Assembly (NCBI GenBank): GCA_029721435.1
Contig: CM056587.1
Location: 18,422,667 to 18,486,666 of the forward strand
DNA: 64,000 nt
Direction of reading: 5' to 3'
Origin: Gymnothorax reevesii
Lineage: Eukaryota; Chordata; Actinopteri; Anguilliformes; Muraenidae
Both the position numbers and the translations under genes were made by a program. The stretch's first letter is position 1, and each line of letters begins with the position of its first letter. The notes under the pieces were generated by a model. The model was not told the origin of the DNA and made no database searches. It worked only from the letters and a program-made list of their open reading frames with translations. Positions 36,168 through 48,216 of the stretch are shown here, piece after piece.

Positions 36168-38413
36168 GTAAGAGTGTGTGAGTCAACGGGCTGTCCGCAC
36201 AACGGTGAAACTCTGCATGCCCTCACTGCCCTGTCAAAAAAACCTGTTTTAACTACTCCACATAGCATCTAATAGCCGGCTAATCCACCAGCCACTAGCT
36301 TACTCTGCTAGTTTCATCACCTTCAACCACATTTGAGCAGCCGCAGACCAGCTATGACCTGCTAGAAATGTTAAGCCCAGCATAAACCAGCTCTCTGCAA
36401 GGGCTTAAAGTTCCTGCTGAACCTTTTCGTACAGCATATTTTGAGTCACTGAAGTGTTGAACTTAATGCTACCTGATTGAGTCATTTCTGTCAGTCGGTT
36501 TGAGGTATATTGTGCTGTGAAAAAAATCTAATCAGTTACGTTCAACATGTTTTAGTTACGTACAGTGACTCTAAATGTGCTTTCCCAAAAGCTTGAGCTG
36601 GCAGTTAAAGAATTAATCAGTGTGAATTTTATGCATTTTGAAAATGTCCCATGTTTATGTTCCGTATTCACTTTTGGACTTAAAGTCAGATTCATTAAGA
36701 CCTTTCGCACAGCAAAAATCTCTTTGCCCGACTGAAACAAGTAACATGGCCAGTGGTTGGTCTGGGAATTTAACCTGGACCAATCCTTGGCGATGCCACA
36801 AGCTTTGCATGTGCTTCTGTGAGAGGTTTCCCACATGCGAAAGGTCTAAGTGAATCTGGCCCAGGTTTGTGGTCCTTTGGAGTGTTTGTTTTCGATTGTA
36901 AAAAAATGCAAAGAGAGAAGGATAAAATAGCTTTATAGAGACAATGGAAGGGATTCATTTAAATCCGAGGTGACGAGTTCCAGCCCCGTAGGAGGGCCAT
37001 AGATCTGTCCCCAGGTTTTAGGGGATTGTTTTCCAATATGGCATTGATGACAAGGGTTATTTAGCCTCTCAACATACTCACTGAATATCTGGTGCTGACA
37101 GATACTAAGACCCAGCTGACCTTTTGGCTCTCCCCAGTGGGATTGTAGGTAGTTGGGAAATATCACAGTGATTTCAAAGCTTATGTTGTGGACATGGGAG
37201 TCAATGTCTTTTCTGCCAGTGGGTGCTCAAAATAGTTATACCTCATAACCAACACAGTCCACCAACACAACACATTTCCATCACAGGGTCACACTTTATT
37301 TGAAGTGTTGCTCATAAAGGCTTAATAGAGCATGTATAATGCCTTAATAAATGAGACATAATGTCTTCATAAATCATACATAAGCAAACGTCATGCTTTG
37401 TGAAGGGTGAAATAACACATCCTTCTTCAGCATGTGATGCCAGATGTGATATAACTGACGATGTCACTTAGCTAGTGGCTAATTGCGATAAAGAGTGACA
37501 TTGTCAGCTAAGTGACATTGTTATTGTCACATCTGGCATCACATGCTGAATAAGGATGAATTATTTCACAAGTTGCCTTGTTTAGGAATTATACTGACAT
37601 GGTTTCATTTTGCATGCATGCTGTTAAAATGTAGCCAACACCATTACTGTGTAGCCTGGGTAAATCTGAAGTATCTTTAGATGGCAGAATGTTAGCATCA
37701 TTTCAATGACTGAAGTATGGCAAGTTGGGTTTCAGTGATTGCATCAGTGAGCCTTGTTGGGTTGTTCTCACCACTCATACTATGTTATGTTATGTGATGT
37801 TATCATGCTTTAACAAAAGCCTTCACAACAACAACTGATTAAAAAAAAAAGCTTTGAGGTTCAGATATCAAAGGTTCAGCTATTGATACACATGAGAAGA
37901 TTAAGAAGCTTAATCAATGCCTCCGAAATTGTTTATCAAAACTGTTCACATGAACATAAACAATCATAGGCTAAGTGCAAAATCCGACATAAAATATACC
38001 GTGAGACGTTGTGATTAAACCTAGAAAATTACTGAATAATTAATTATACATTCACATACACAAACAAGCACACAGAGTAAAATACCACAAATCAACCGTC
38101 AACGATTGGCTTAAATCATTTCGCATGACTCATGGTTGTTCATTGTGGATGGGAGCGGGGCACACAAGTCTTTAAATGTACAACAAGTTTCAGAGAATAC
38201 CTTGTTTTCAGTGACATCATGGACTATTCACGGGGAATTGCACTTTCCAGCTATCTTGATATGTTTGCTCCCTGATGTGCTTGACTGACAGACCCTGCTT
38301 TAAATCCCAGCTTGGATCTCGCAAATGTAATTGGTTGCCTCTGTTATTTCTGAATTTCTAGAGGAGATCTGTGATTGTCTTCAAGACTTATCCTTCCATT
38401 ATATATTCTACAG
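36168..38413. other. FRMPD4 intron in FERM F3
   Basis: A 2.2-kb intron with a hairpin palindrome at 37407-37569. The flanks just left of it (about 37285-37406) look like part of the same repeat, starting near GGTCACACTTTATTTGAAG. Otherwise nothing is recognised. Confidence 0.55.
37407..37569. repeat. Imperfect palindrome, 64-67 nt arms, 32-nt loop
   Basis: The left arm at 37407-37473 begins GTGAAATAACACATCC and ends GTCACTTAGCT. The right arm at 37506-37569 begins AGCTAAGTGAC and ends GGATGAATTATTTCAC. The arms share CAGCATGTGATGCCAGATGT exactly. It could fold as a long hairpin in FRMPD4 pre-mRNA and is probably a MITE core. Confidence 0.9.
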
Positions 38414-38549
38414 CCCATCACCCTCATAATGGAATCAGGTGATGCCATGAACCTGGCCTGCCTCACAGCGGGGTACTACAGGCTGCTGGTGGACTCTCGT
38501 CGCTCCATCTTCAACATGGCCGACAGCAATGCTAGCAGCATAGACTCAG
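38414..38549 (+). CDS. FRMPD4: FRMPD4 exon: end of FERM domain
   Basis: The acceptor is ATATTCTACAG ending at 38413 and the donor is GTGCTC at 38550. It encodes [20 protein letters not shown], then [20 protein letters not shown] and SSIDS, with a split Gly. The block [20 protein letters not shown] is the long C-terminal helix of the F3 lobe and is identical in human FRMPD4. After FNMA the sequence diverges, as expected for the linker. Confidence 0.96.
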
Positions 38550-38686
38550 GTGCTCACTGTAGAATTCCAGGGCATTTGCGAGCCTGATTTTGTCAAGAAA
38601 CATGTCAATTAAGTCTCGTCAGTGTCTTAATGTGTCATTAATTTCATTTGTAAAAAGCAATATTATTTGCTATTTTACTGTTTCAG

Positions 38687-39631
38687 GCCAGGATCCCGGG
38701 GGCAAGTTTAACCTGGAAGCCATCGAGTGGACATACAGCACCTCCTTCCGCGGCAGTGGGGACGATATACAAACGCAGAGGGCTGAAGCCTGTGAGGAGT
38801 GTGAGGGAAGTGAGAATGAAGTCAAACAAGTTTACATCACTGAGATACAACAACCCCAGGAAGCTCCGCTGGAAAATGAGCGGACGGACAGGGCGAAAAG
38901 AAGTGCACACTTCTTGTCTGTGCCAAGTCACCAGCCCCAGGACTCTCCTAGGAGTGCCAAGGTGTCTTTCATTTTTGGCGATCCACCTCTGGATACCATA
39001 AACCCCCGGAATTTAGGCTACCAAAGGCTAATGGATGAAAGCCCAGAGATTTTGGATGACTTGAAGACTTTGGATCCCTCAGTGGAGAGGGAAGGGTTAC
39101 AGTATGGCTCCAATCCCATCTACAGCAACATCGGCGACACAAAGATCTTTGGGAATACAGAAAGCATTGAGGAGCCCCTACTGCGTGACATCTGTTACGC
39201 CGAGACCACTGACGACGCTGAAGACGAGGACGAAGGGAGCTGTGAGGAGGACTCGGCGGTGGTGGGCGCGACCAACCAGGCCACCTTCCTCATGCTCTCT
39301 GGCTCTAGCGATGACATTATCGACCTGACATCCCTCCCGCCACCAGAGGGTGATGACGATGAGGACAACGACGCGCTCCTGCACTCACTCAATATGGCAA
39401 TTGCTGCCCCTCCCCCAGGGTTTCGAGACAGCTCAGATGAAGAGGAGCAGCAGGCGAGGGCCGCTGGCATGTCGGATGATATTCCCGTGTCTCTGATCGA
39501 TGCCATCCCGACACATGCGGAGGGCAGCTCCGATAGGGCACTGGACGATGCGGTGGTCTCCACCCTACAGGCTCTGGAGGCTCTGGCTGCATCCGAAGAG
39601 CAGCCCCACCAGCAGTCGGACAGTAGTTCAG
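38687..39631 (+). CDS. FRMPD4: FRMPD4 exon: acidic, Homer-binding region
   Basis: The acceptor is TACTGTTTCAG ending at 38686 and the donor is GTTCTT at 39632. That donor is weak: the +3 to +6 bases are TCTT. The 945-base exon encodes disordered sequence with islands conserved in human FRMPD4: SPRSAKVSFIFGDPPLD, IEEPLLRDICYAETTDDAED, LSGSSDDIIDLTSLPPPEGD and LNMAIAAPPPGFRDSSDEEE. The PPPGF string fits the PPxxF ligand of Homer EVH1 domains; human Preso1 binds Homer and links it to group I mGluRs. The exon ends one base into a Gly codon completed by the last exon. The open frame runs on past the donor to a stop at 39661, so intron retention would truncate the protein. Confidence 0.96.
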
Positions 39632-40027
39632 GTTCTTACACCATTGTGACGTTTATTCATTAACTCTACGCCATGCTGCGCCTCATCCATTTACATTTGT
39701 TCCGTCGCTCCCCAGCCGCTCATTATCCTGTGTTCCATGACTTCATTTTGTGTCTAAGCATTTTGTTCTTCATAATTTATATTAAATTTGAACTCAATCT
39801 CATTGTTGCTTTTGGCTTGTCTCTTTTTTTAACTCATTACATGGATTCCTTATTGATTGGTTTGTCCTTGTTTCTGACTTGTTCTTTCATATAAAAACAA
39901 ACAACCCATTTCAATTCATGGCCTTCATTTTTTTGAACAAATAAATGTGTGTCATTTTAAAACGATGTCTGCTAACTGCCACGAATGTGGTAACTAATGA
40001 TGCTGTCTGTGTTTCTGTGGCATACAG

Positions 40028-43000
40028 GTGTAGCCATTTCTCGGGCTTTTAGCCCTGAGTCGTCTTCCGACTCTGGGAACGAGACAAACTCTTCAGAAAT
40101 GACTGAGAACTCTGAGCTGGCGGCAGCCCAGAAGCTCTCTGAAAACTCCATGCGGTTGTTTCTAGCCACCGCTGAGGGCTACCAGCCACTCCTGGAGGAG
40201 AAAACAGAGTTTCCTGTTTCACCCCGCCAGAGTGAATCCCCTATGAAGGTAGCCAGTGATCCTTCAGGCCACCAGGGGCCAGCAGAGTCAAACTGTTCCA
40301 CAACTGCACCTTCCAAACAGATTCTGCACTCAAAGGACATCGAGATGGAGCCAGACACCATGGAGACTAAATCCGTGACAGACTACTTCAGCAAGTACCC
40401 CATGGGTTCCCTTTTGGGGTCCCGCCGTGGGAAGGGGAATGCCAGACCCTCGAGCAAGACCAACAGCACAGGTCAGCGACAGGCCAGGACCCCTGAGCCC
40501 AGAGGGGACACGGAGCACCCTATGGCAGGAAAGTACAACACGTTCACCTCCAGGGACGTTCGCCATGCCCATTTTAACCTGAAGCGTGCAACTTTCCCAG
40601 AGAAGCCTCAAAGACGACAGCGATTAGCCGAGAGCATGCTGGTAGAGAGTCAGGCCTCGGGGTTATCGAGCAGTCACAGTATCCCACCTGCTAGGGTAGT
40701 GCTTGAGCAAGAGCCGGATGGTGGTACTGCATCCGGGGGTGTGAAGGATGGGTCTCTCCCATGGGATGGACAAGGGTCAGAGCAGCAGCAAGCGAAGCCA
40801 ACCCAGAGTGAGCAGGCGGTGGCTCGGCTGTGTGAGTACCATTTGGCCAAGCGCATATCCACCCTGCAGGGGGAGGGGCATGGCTCCTTACAGAGCTCCC
40901 AGAGCTCTTCCCTAGATGCTGCCTGTAGCACCACCAGCAGCACCTGTGCCACACCTCTGGACTCACCTCACTGTGCTCCCGACACCAAAACCCATGGGAC
41001 CCCCAGTCATGGCTCTCTCTCCAGGGAACTCCACCCTAACGCGGACCCCAACCTTCTCCACCGAATGATGCCTAACATGCCTGCTGCTGCTCACTCCGAG
41101 CCCCCCTTCGGCACCAGCCGAGATGGTGGCCCCCGCTTTTCTAAGATTAAGGAGACCACAGGTACAGCTAAAAGGAGTAATCTTTCAACTGAGCGGTATG
41201 TGAAGCGAGCATGCATTACAAATAACTTGAAAGAAGGCAGTGAGGCTTACAGGCAGATAGTAAACTATTTGACTATAAATCAGATGCAACAGGGTGGCAA
41301 GCTACGACACTGGAGCTCGGGAGGCAGCTGGAGAAACAATGATAAGGCAGACTATAAGAAGCATGCATGTTTAAACCCGCTGTTGCTCGATTTGGTTAGA
41401 ACTAAGTATAACACAGTAGCAAGGTATCCCTGCATGCCATCCTGTGTGACCCCTATTGAGACCCCGCCCATGGGCCTAAGAGTAAGTAAGAACCCCAGAC
41501 TGTACCACTCCGCCACCCTGCCTCTTAAATTCAAGAGGAGTCCTGATTTGCATGCTCAGAGACTCATGAACAGGCTTGACATAGATGGCAGTAGTGAGAG
41601 GACAAACTCTCTATCCCGCATGGAAGGCAAGCCAGAGGCAAGCACTGAGCGGGAGCGGTTTCCGACTTTGTGTGAGCGGAACGCTCCCCCCACCAAAGCG
41701 CATGGCAATTGGCCCCACGTTGCGGCAGACCAGCCGAAGGCTAACTGCAGAGTGCAGCATGCTGTCAGGGAGACGCTTAACAATTCTGTTTGTTTCTCTA
41801 CTGCCCCTAGTGTAGCTTGCGCAGAGTTGGAGAGGGAGCGAAGAGGAGATGCGCCTCCGGCCTTTTCCACGGAGCTCAAAGCCAGCACCGCACAGCAGCC
41901 ATCGTATGTTAGCACAGATTCTTCCATGCCAAAGCAGGAGTCAATGACCCTTCCAAATCAGAACTACATCCAGGTGTCAGCCCAGAGCTTTGATTATGGT
42001 GAGCCAAACACTGGCAGCCTCCGACGCAGTAGGAGGGACTGCTCAATGCGGAGGAGCGTAAGTAGTGGTGCCACATTATCTGGAAGCGTGGAAATGCTGT
42101 TTGAAAGAAGCAAAGCCGCACTGACCAGCAAGTGTTCATCGTTTTCCCTATCACCCGATTCCAAGCCTCAGAAGAGGCCAGCCGGGAAGAAGCTGTCCAA
42201 AAGCTACTCCCATGGTTCATTTGGCGCAAATGCCCCCTGCTGGTCAGTTAGTGGTGGTGATGGGAGGAGGGCCTCCCTCATGCTCCCGGTACCAAAGGAT
42301 GCTAAGCAGCTCAGGGACACCAGCAGCTGGAGATGCCACGGCCCCTTCAGCTACTGCTTCTTGAAGAAAAGCACGGTGGACGAAGATGAGGAGGATGGAG
42401 AGCTGCGGTGTTGTGCCTCGCAGTCCCGCCTCCCACCCTGTGACAAACCCCGGGAGGAGGCTAAAGGCCCCGTCTCTCCAGACACTGAATCCACCAGCCA
42501 GCAGCACTATATGAACCAGGACCTGAACACCATGAACTTTGGGGCAAGGCTGGCTCGCATCAAGATCTTGAAGAACAGAGTTTACTCCTTCCCTACTGGC
42601 TTCTCAGCAGTGCAGCGGGATGCCAGCGAGCTCATCGCTCTTCTGCGCTCAAGCCTGGGGAGGAACGAAGAGAAAAAACTGGCTGAGGACACCGATGAGA
42701 ACCTGGGCCGTTACAAGCAACTCCTTGCCGCTGAGGCCAAAGAGTTGGGCCTGGCCTGTAGGAAAATGGCACTTGCACACAGGAGCAATGACGATATGCT
42801 GGAGGCGCTAGCATGCAGCTTTCAGATTCTCTGCTGTTTGATTGAAGCATGCATGCGCCTGGTGGGCTGCATGGGTGCTGCGAGCCAGCAGCGGGAGGTT
42901 GTCGCCAAGGTTGATGAGGTTGTCATGAATTACATGTGCCTACTGAAAGCCGCAGAGGCGGCCCTGGGCGGCGCCCCCAATGACCACAGCGTTAAAGCCT

Positions 43001-43077
43001 TGGCGAGGCACTCAACCAGCATGTCTACCATCGTTAACACACTGACGCGTTCGCTCAAAACTCTCCTTAACAAATAA
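40028..43077 (+). CDS. FRMPD4: FRMPD4 last coding exon with long C-terminal tail
   Basis: The acceptor is TGTGGCATACAG ending at 40027. The 3050-base exon encodes 1015 residues and the TAA stop at 43075-43077. The first third is collinear with human FRMPD4: SPESSSDSGNETNSSEMTEN, MEPDTMETKSVTDYFSKYPM and VARLCEYHLAKRISTLQGEG. It reaches SKIKETT (41140-41160), where the 1322-residue human protein ends as KETTV, a class I PDZ ligand for PSD-95. Here the frame stays open for 638 more residues. These include a basic Ser-rich region and a predicted helical C-terminal domain from about MNFGARLARIKILKNRVYSF (42532) to SLKTLLNK. That end resembles what I recall of the C-termini of FRMPD3 and FRMPD1. 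Confidence 0.95.
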
Positions 43078-44108
43078 ATACTGTCTTGTTTCCCCAAAAG
43101 TAAAGCCATACGCTGATACATAGGTTTACTCCTGCAGTAAGAACTGTTGAAATTCTTCAGTTAATATGACTGTTTGATTTGTAAAAAACTAAAAAATAGC
43201 TACTGTTAATTGTATAATGTAAAATATGAAAATATAAAAAACATCTTCCTTTAGACAGCAGGGTAAATAGCAAGACCACAGATATCTCCTCATGTTTCTT
43301 GTTTTTATTCTTTACCTGATGCTGGGTTGAAAAGCCCCTGTAATGCAGAGGTATTTTGGGAGTATAATTTTGCACATTATTCAAGGATAGTGTTACTTAA
43401 TTTGTACTTTATATGATAATTGTGATTTTTTTAAGGATGCAAAAATTGAAATTGTGTAAATAGTATTATAGGTATGCATAAGACACTACAAAAGGAGAAA
43501 GGATATAATTTTTCGAAATTTTGTTCATAAAATTTATTTTTTTAGTTTTCGTTGACGACACCAAGTTATATGGGAGGAAACCAAGAACTTTTGCTTCACA
43601 CACTACTATTAAAATCTTTGGAATCACACTATTTGTAAAGAAATTGATACTTTCCGCAACCAAGATGGCATTAAATAGATTGAAGAAATCAACCAAATCA
43701 CTGATAATATTGCAAATGTCTATTACAGTTTAAAATGATCTATCATTTTTATTCGATCTCTATAAATGACTGAAAAGCCCCTTTTTCAGAAGCAATTTCT
43801 ATTGCAATTTATAATTGCAACACTGTGTCACTTCACCCTTATGTAATTGTCCTAATGTGCTAGTTTCAAATTGCTGTCTTTCATTTGCAATGCTATCTAG
43901 TACACTGGCAGTTATGAAGTTCGATTACATTTATAAATGGTCAAAATAATTTTCTTTTTCCCGATGTTCTCACGCATGGTTTAGTTTCCATCTCCAAAAA
44001 AAAACAATCAACAGATATGTTCCTTGAAAAGGTTTGTTTCACTTGAGCAATGGTTGTTTAAAAAGGGGTCTACGACATATATGAAAAAATGCAATCATTT
44101 TGTTTAGC
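43078..44108 (+). other. FRMPD4 3' UTR and proximal downstream DNA
   Basis: AT-rich sequence after the stop codon, presumably 3' UTR. An AATAAA overlaps the stop codon (43073-43078), which is too early to be the likely main signal. I could not pick a convincing distal polyadenylation site, so the transcript end is unknown. Confidence 0.5.
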
Positions 44109-44405
44109 TGTTATTACCGTCGCCAAAGAGGTTATTTTTTTACCTTCGGTTTGTGGGTAGGTAGGTATGTTTGTTTGTTTGTTAGCAACAGAACAGAAAA
44201 AGTAATTGACCGATTTCTCTGAAATTTTCATCGAAGGTGAGTCTTGGCCCAGCTGATAAGAGATTTCATTTTGGTAATCATCTGGAGCAAATTCTTGATC
44301 TAGAAATTAGTTATTTACTTGTGTGATGGAACATAATCACACAACTTGCATGTGTCCCAGAGATGTGGGGGCCTTGGCGGAGGTATGCACTCTCTGACTG
44401 CTCTT
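44109..44405. repeat. Interspersed repeat with GGCGGAGGTATGCACTCT end
   Basis: The segment runs from about CCGTCGCCAAAGAGGTTAT to CTTGGCGGAGGTATGCACTC. The ending is one I recognise as common in fish and invertebrate non-coding repeats. It includes a GTTT microsatellite-like run (about 44169-44181). It lies just outside the Tc1-like element below. Confidence 0.55.
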
Positions 44406-45167
44406 GTTTGAAATCATAATTTGTAACATTATGAATGCCTTGGCCATGTGTTTCGATCAGTTTACTGTTTACCTGTAAGAGTATCAATTTTTTCAAAAAC
44501 ATTAACCTTTCTGAGTGATTCCAAACTTTTCAATGGTTCTGCATATAACACAGGTCTAAAATGTATGCTTAGCCCACATATTTTTTGTTTACGCTATTTG
44601 ACATGATCTGTAACAACAAATTAGGTCCTATATTTTTTCTTTTTACAACCTCGCTTCCAGAAAAGTTGGGAAGTTGTGTAAAATGTAAATAGAAACAGTA
44701 AATTGAAAATAGCACAAATACATGTCAAATATTGAGACTGAGAAATTTTATTGTTTTTGAAAAATATCTGCTCATTTTGAATTTGATGCCAGCAACACGA
44801 CAGGGCCATGTTTGCCACTGTGTTAAATCATCTCTTCAACACCTTGTAAGTGTTTTGGAACTGAGGAAACCAATTACTGTAGTTTTGAAAGCAAAATATT
44901 TTCTCAGTCTTGCTTGATTTTAGATTTCACCTTCTCAGCACTTTTGCAAACTGTTTTGTCACATTTGTGCGCCAAATTTTCAATGGGTGACCCAGAGGTT
45001 GCGTTAACCAATTATTTTCCGTCGTTGATGGATTTTTTTTTTAACAATGAGGGAACATTTTGAAGGCCATCAGTCATTTTGACAGAATGTAATACACACC
45101 CCCCTCCAATCGTGGTGGGTGTCATATTGTCTTGAGCATTGTCTTTGATCTGCATGACAGATGCCAA

Positions 45168-45589
45168 AGGCCCGTTTCCACCGCAGGAACTTCAGGGTAA
45201 TTTTATGGGGCCAGGGCCTTTGTTGCGTGTCTCCACCGCAGGAACCACCCCCGAAGGACAGAGTACCGGAACTTTTACAGGGGCTAAAAAAGTCCCTGCC
45301 TCGGAGTGAGTACTCAGAACGGCCCCGAAAAACTCCTGGGTGGGGCTTGGGGTTTACTTGGCGCTGATTGGATTTACTCAGGGCGGGATGTAACGTCTAC
45401 AGAAAGCGACAAAATAGCCGGAATTTTTAGAACTCAGCAGACGATGAGGGGTCGCATTTTTAAAAGGAGTTTTCCTACTTCGCCCTCTCGGTGGAGACAC
45501 GGCAGTTGACAGGGCCGAGTGAGAGAACGTTCCTGTAGTAGTTCCTGCCCCCAAATACTACCAGGAACTTCTTCGGTGGAAACGGGCCT
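45168..45589. mobile_element. PIF/Harbinger-like MITE (422 bp)
   Basis: The left end AGGCCCGTTTCCACCG and the right end CGGTGGAAACGGGCCT are perfect 16-bp inverted repeats; the outer base pair differs by choice of limit. The next inner bases still pair (CAGGAAC and GTTCTTC-type). The 3-bp flanks CAA (45165-45167) and TAA (45590-45592) resemble the TWA target duplication of PIF/Harbinger elements with one change. No coding capacity is visible. It is inserted in the hAT element at 44993-48814. Confidence 0.78.
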
Positions 45590-45641
45590 TAAGTCTCACG
45601 CATTTGGCATAGGTCTCATGTATTTTTTAGGCTTATTCACT

Positions 45642-46557
45642 GTAGTCTGCAATTATTCAATGAACGCTTATTCATGAGATTCTCAGGCGGAATTAAAATC
45701 CTCGTGCATTGAAGTTTCAGTTTCACTTGCGTGAAGGTGGACCTCACCATGGAAAGCGATTATGACTCCGGACTTCTCGTGCTTCTCTTTACTCAGCGAA
45801 AAGAAACAATGCAAGTGTTTCCTGATCGTTTAAATTGTTTTAATGAAACAAGACCATCTGAAACGTCTTTATGCTATTCCATTGCTTTCAATCTCTCAGT
45901 AAAGACAGGCGTGAGAATTCCCGAGTGTTATGGCCCCAATTTGTTATTACATTTATAACACAACAGCAACAGCAAGGGATGACAAACACAGTTTTAACAA
46001 CTAAAACACATTTAATTTTTAACAAAGACAAAGACTAATAACAACCTACAACTAAAGACCAAGATTGATAAATAAGAAAAAACAGAAATAATTACAGTCC
46101 CTTTTTGGTGGGGTGGCTTGGTGATGTCCTGGATGAAGAAAATGCTCAAACACAGGCAAAGAAATCCACAAAAGAAACGTCACAGGTCTTGAACAGAATG
46201 GCAGGTCTGGTCATCTTCTTGCAATTTCTCCTACTACTTTACTGTCTCAATTCTTTTCCTTATATACTCTTTTGCAGACCCCACCCACATTTAGACCTCT
46301 TTTTTTTAATTTTCTGAGACTTGCCCCAGACATGTCCAGGACATGTCTAAACATGACTCCAGTCTGAGCTTAACAAAAAAGGTAAATACTGCCATCTAGT
46401 GGCCTATATTCACATTACACGAGTCATAATCAATTTCCATGTCTCTAGTGGGGAAATCCACCTTAATGCACGTGAAACTGATTAACTTAATGCACAATGA
46501 CTTACATTCTGCAAGTGAATTTCTTCAGTCCACGTTGACTGAATAATTGCAGACTAC
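45642..46557. mobile_element. TIR element with long, gapped inverted ends
   Basis: GTAGTCTGCAATTATTCA at 45642 is exactly inverted at 46540-46557. Beyond this, further blocks pair across about 110 bp, such as GTGCATT..AAGTT..CAGTTTCAC and AAGGTGGA. A frame at 45731-45958 (containing MESDYDSGLLVLLFTQRK) may be a remnant of a coding start, but I cannot assign it. No target duplication was found. It lies inside the hAT element. Confidence 0.75.
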
Positions 46558-46583
46558 GGCACAGGAACGTGAATGCCACTAAG

Positions 46584-48216
46584 CAGTGGTGGTTCTAGAC
46601 AAATTTTAGTGGGGGGGCCCAGGTGGGGCCAGTGTTTAATCAGGGGGGGCACATTAAAAACAATAATGACGGCCCTAGACATGGGCCTGCAGCTGAGACA
46701 TGCTGCAACACCACTCTCTCCGTGGCTCTCTAAACTTTCCTGTGTGAATAAAGGCAAAAAGCCCAAAAATACTTCTAAAAAGCAACAACAATGATATTAA
46801 AGCATTAAAAACTTATATTTTGCTTTTGCCTATAAAATCATGCTGAAGATTTTTTCATGAAGAAAAAATGCATTGACTGATGGCCATCAAAAATGGAAAA
46901 TAAAATACAACATCATAAAGTGTGAAGTATCATACAAATCAATTGGCTTATGGCCTTAAGAATGGGCGAGTCATTCTTAGAAAACAAAACTCCTCATCAG
47001 TTATTGGGCCTATCAGAACCACAGCACACAAATAACATTTGTACAAACTCCTCTGTATGCATGGCCACTGACTTGAGAGTCCAGTCTTCACACTTATTTA
47101 CAAAATATGCTGCCAGTGCCTGAACACATAGCAGCTCACACAGGTGTGCATGTCATGCTGACTTTAATTAGTGACAGACAGAGTTACAGTACTTAGAAGG
47201 ATCTGGTAATTGAGGACTGATAGTTCTTCAAACATAAATCAAAATTACAAATATACAGTATACAGTAGGCTATCTGTGGATTGAAGCTAGTTTTGAAAAG
47301 GTGTTTATTCATACAAATGTAACAAAATAGTACTAACAAAACAACTGGTTCTAGTTACTGTAATCACAATGAAATAAGTAATCAACATAATCATAAAACA
47401 TACATATATATACCTTCCACTCTCTCAGACACAACGTGCCATTTCCATTTAGAGAAGCCAATATTACTGTGGAGTGATTGATTGAAAGTATGAATTGGAA
47501 AAATGATGCCATATATGCGATTTATTTGATTTCCGGTAATTCAATTTTTTTTTATTCGGGCAAAAAAGGAGGCGATATCCCTTCCTCGTTTCATGACAGT
47601 CTTAGAAGAAGAAGAAAATGTAAAGCGATGCATACATCATCTCACAAATAACCATCCCTATTTAGCCCGTGCAGATAGGCTACTGTTGATTACTTTCCTT
47701 CGTAGCCTATTATTTTTTAAAATGGAACTGCCTAGTCAGATGAGGTTAGAGGTTAACATCACACCATCGTGTGGAACTTTTCATAAGTACTTTGCCGAGT
47801 GCGATTCGTAGCGTAATCCTAAGAGACATTTACAAACTTGACAACAAGCTTTCGTTGCCGGAATGGGGAACAAGAGTAACACAGCCACGTCAACAACAAA
47901 TTACTTTATAAGGTGCAGTCGTTTAGCTAACCTTCGTCTCTCGCAACAGGTTGTTCTTGCTGGTTGCCGCGCTCATATTCAAATCCCAGCCAACGTATTG
48001 AGATCAGTGAAAGCAAATGCAGGTAGCCAACACACTTTGGTGTGTCGCTGTAATCAGTCCGTGTAGAATGTTGACTGACATTAGGTCCGATTTTGGCGCT
48101 AGCGCATATCATCGTAAAAAAAAACCACAGTATGCTTTTATTCAGTCAGCACGGGGGCACAGGACATCGGTAGGGGAGCACAGGCCCCTGTAGGACCCCG
48201 TGTAAAACCGCCATTG
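46584..48216. mobile_element. Second hAT element (1.6 kb) with 8-bp target duplication
   Basis: It is flanked by a perfect 8-bp duplication, CCACTAAG, at 46576-46583 and 48217-48224. The ends are CAGTGGTGGTTCTAG at the left and, reading inward from the right, CAATGGCGGTTTTAC, an imperfect inverted pair typical of hAT. G-rich tracts lie just inside the left end (GTGGGGGGGCCC) and mirror C-rich tracts at the right. No intact transposase is visible, and a 72-codon frame at 47593 is unassigned. Confidence 0.88.

Noticed and set aside
39195..39563. Minus-strand frames opposite the FRMPD4 acidic exon
   Set aside because: They are shadows of a conserved coding exon on the plus strand.
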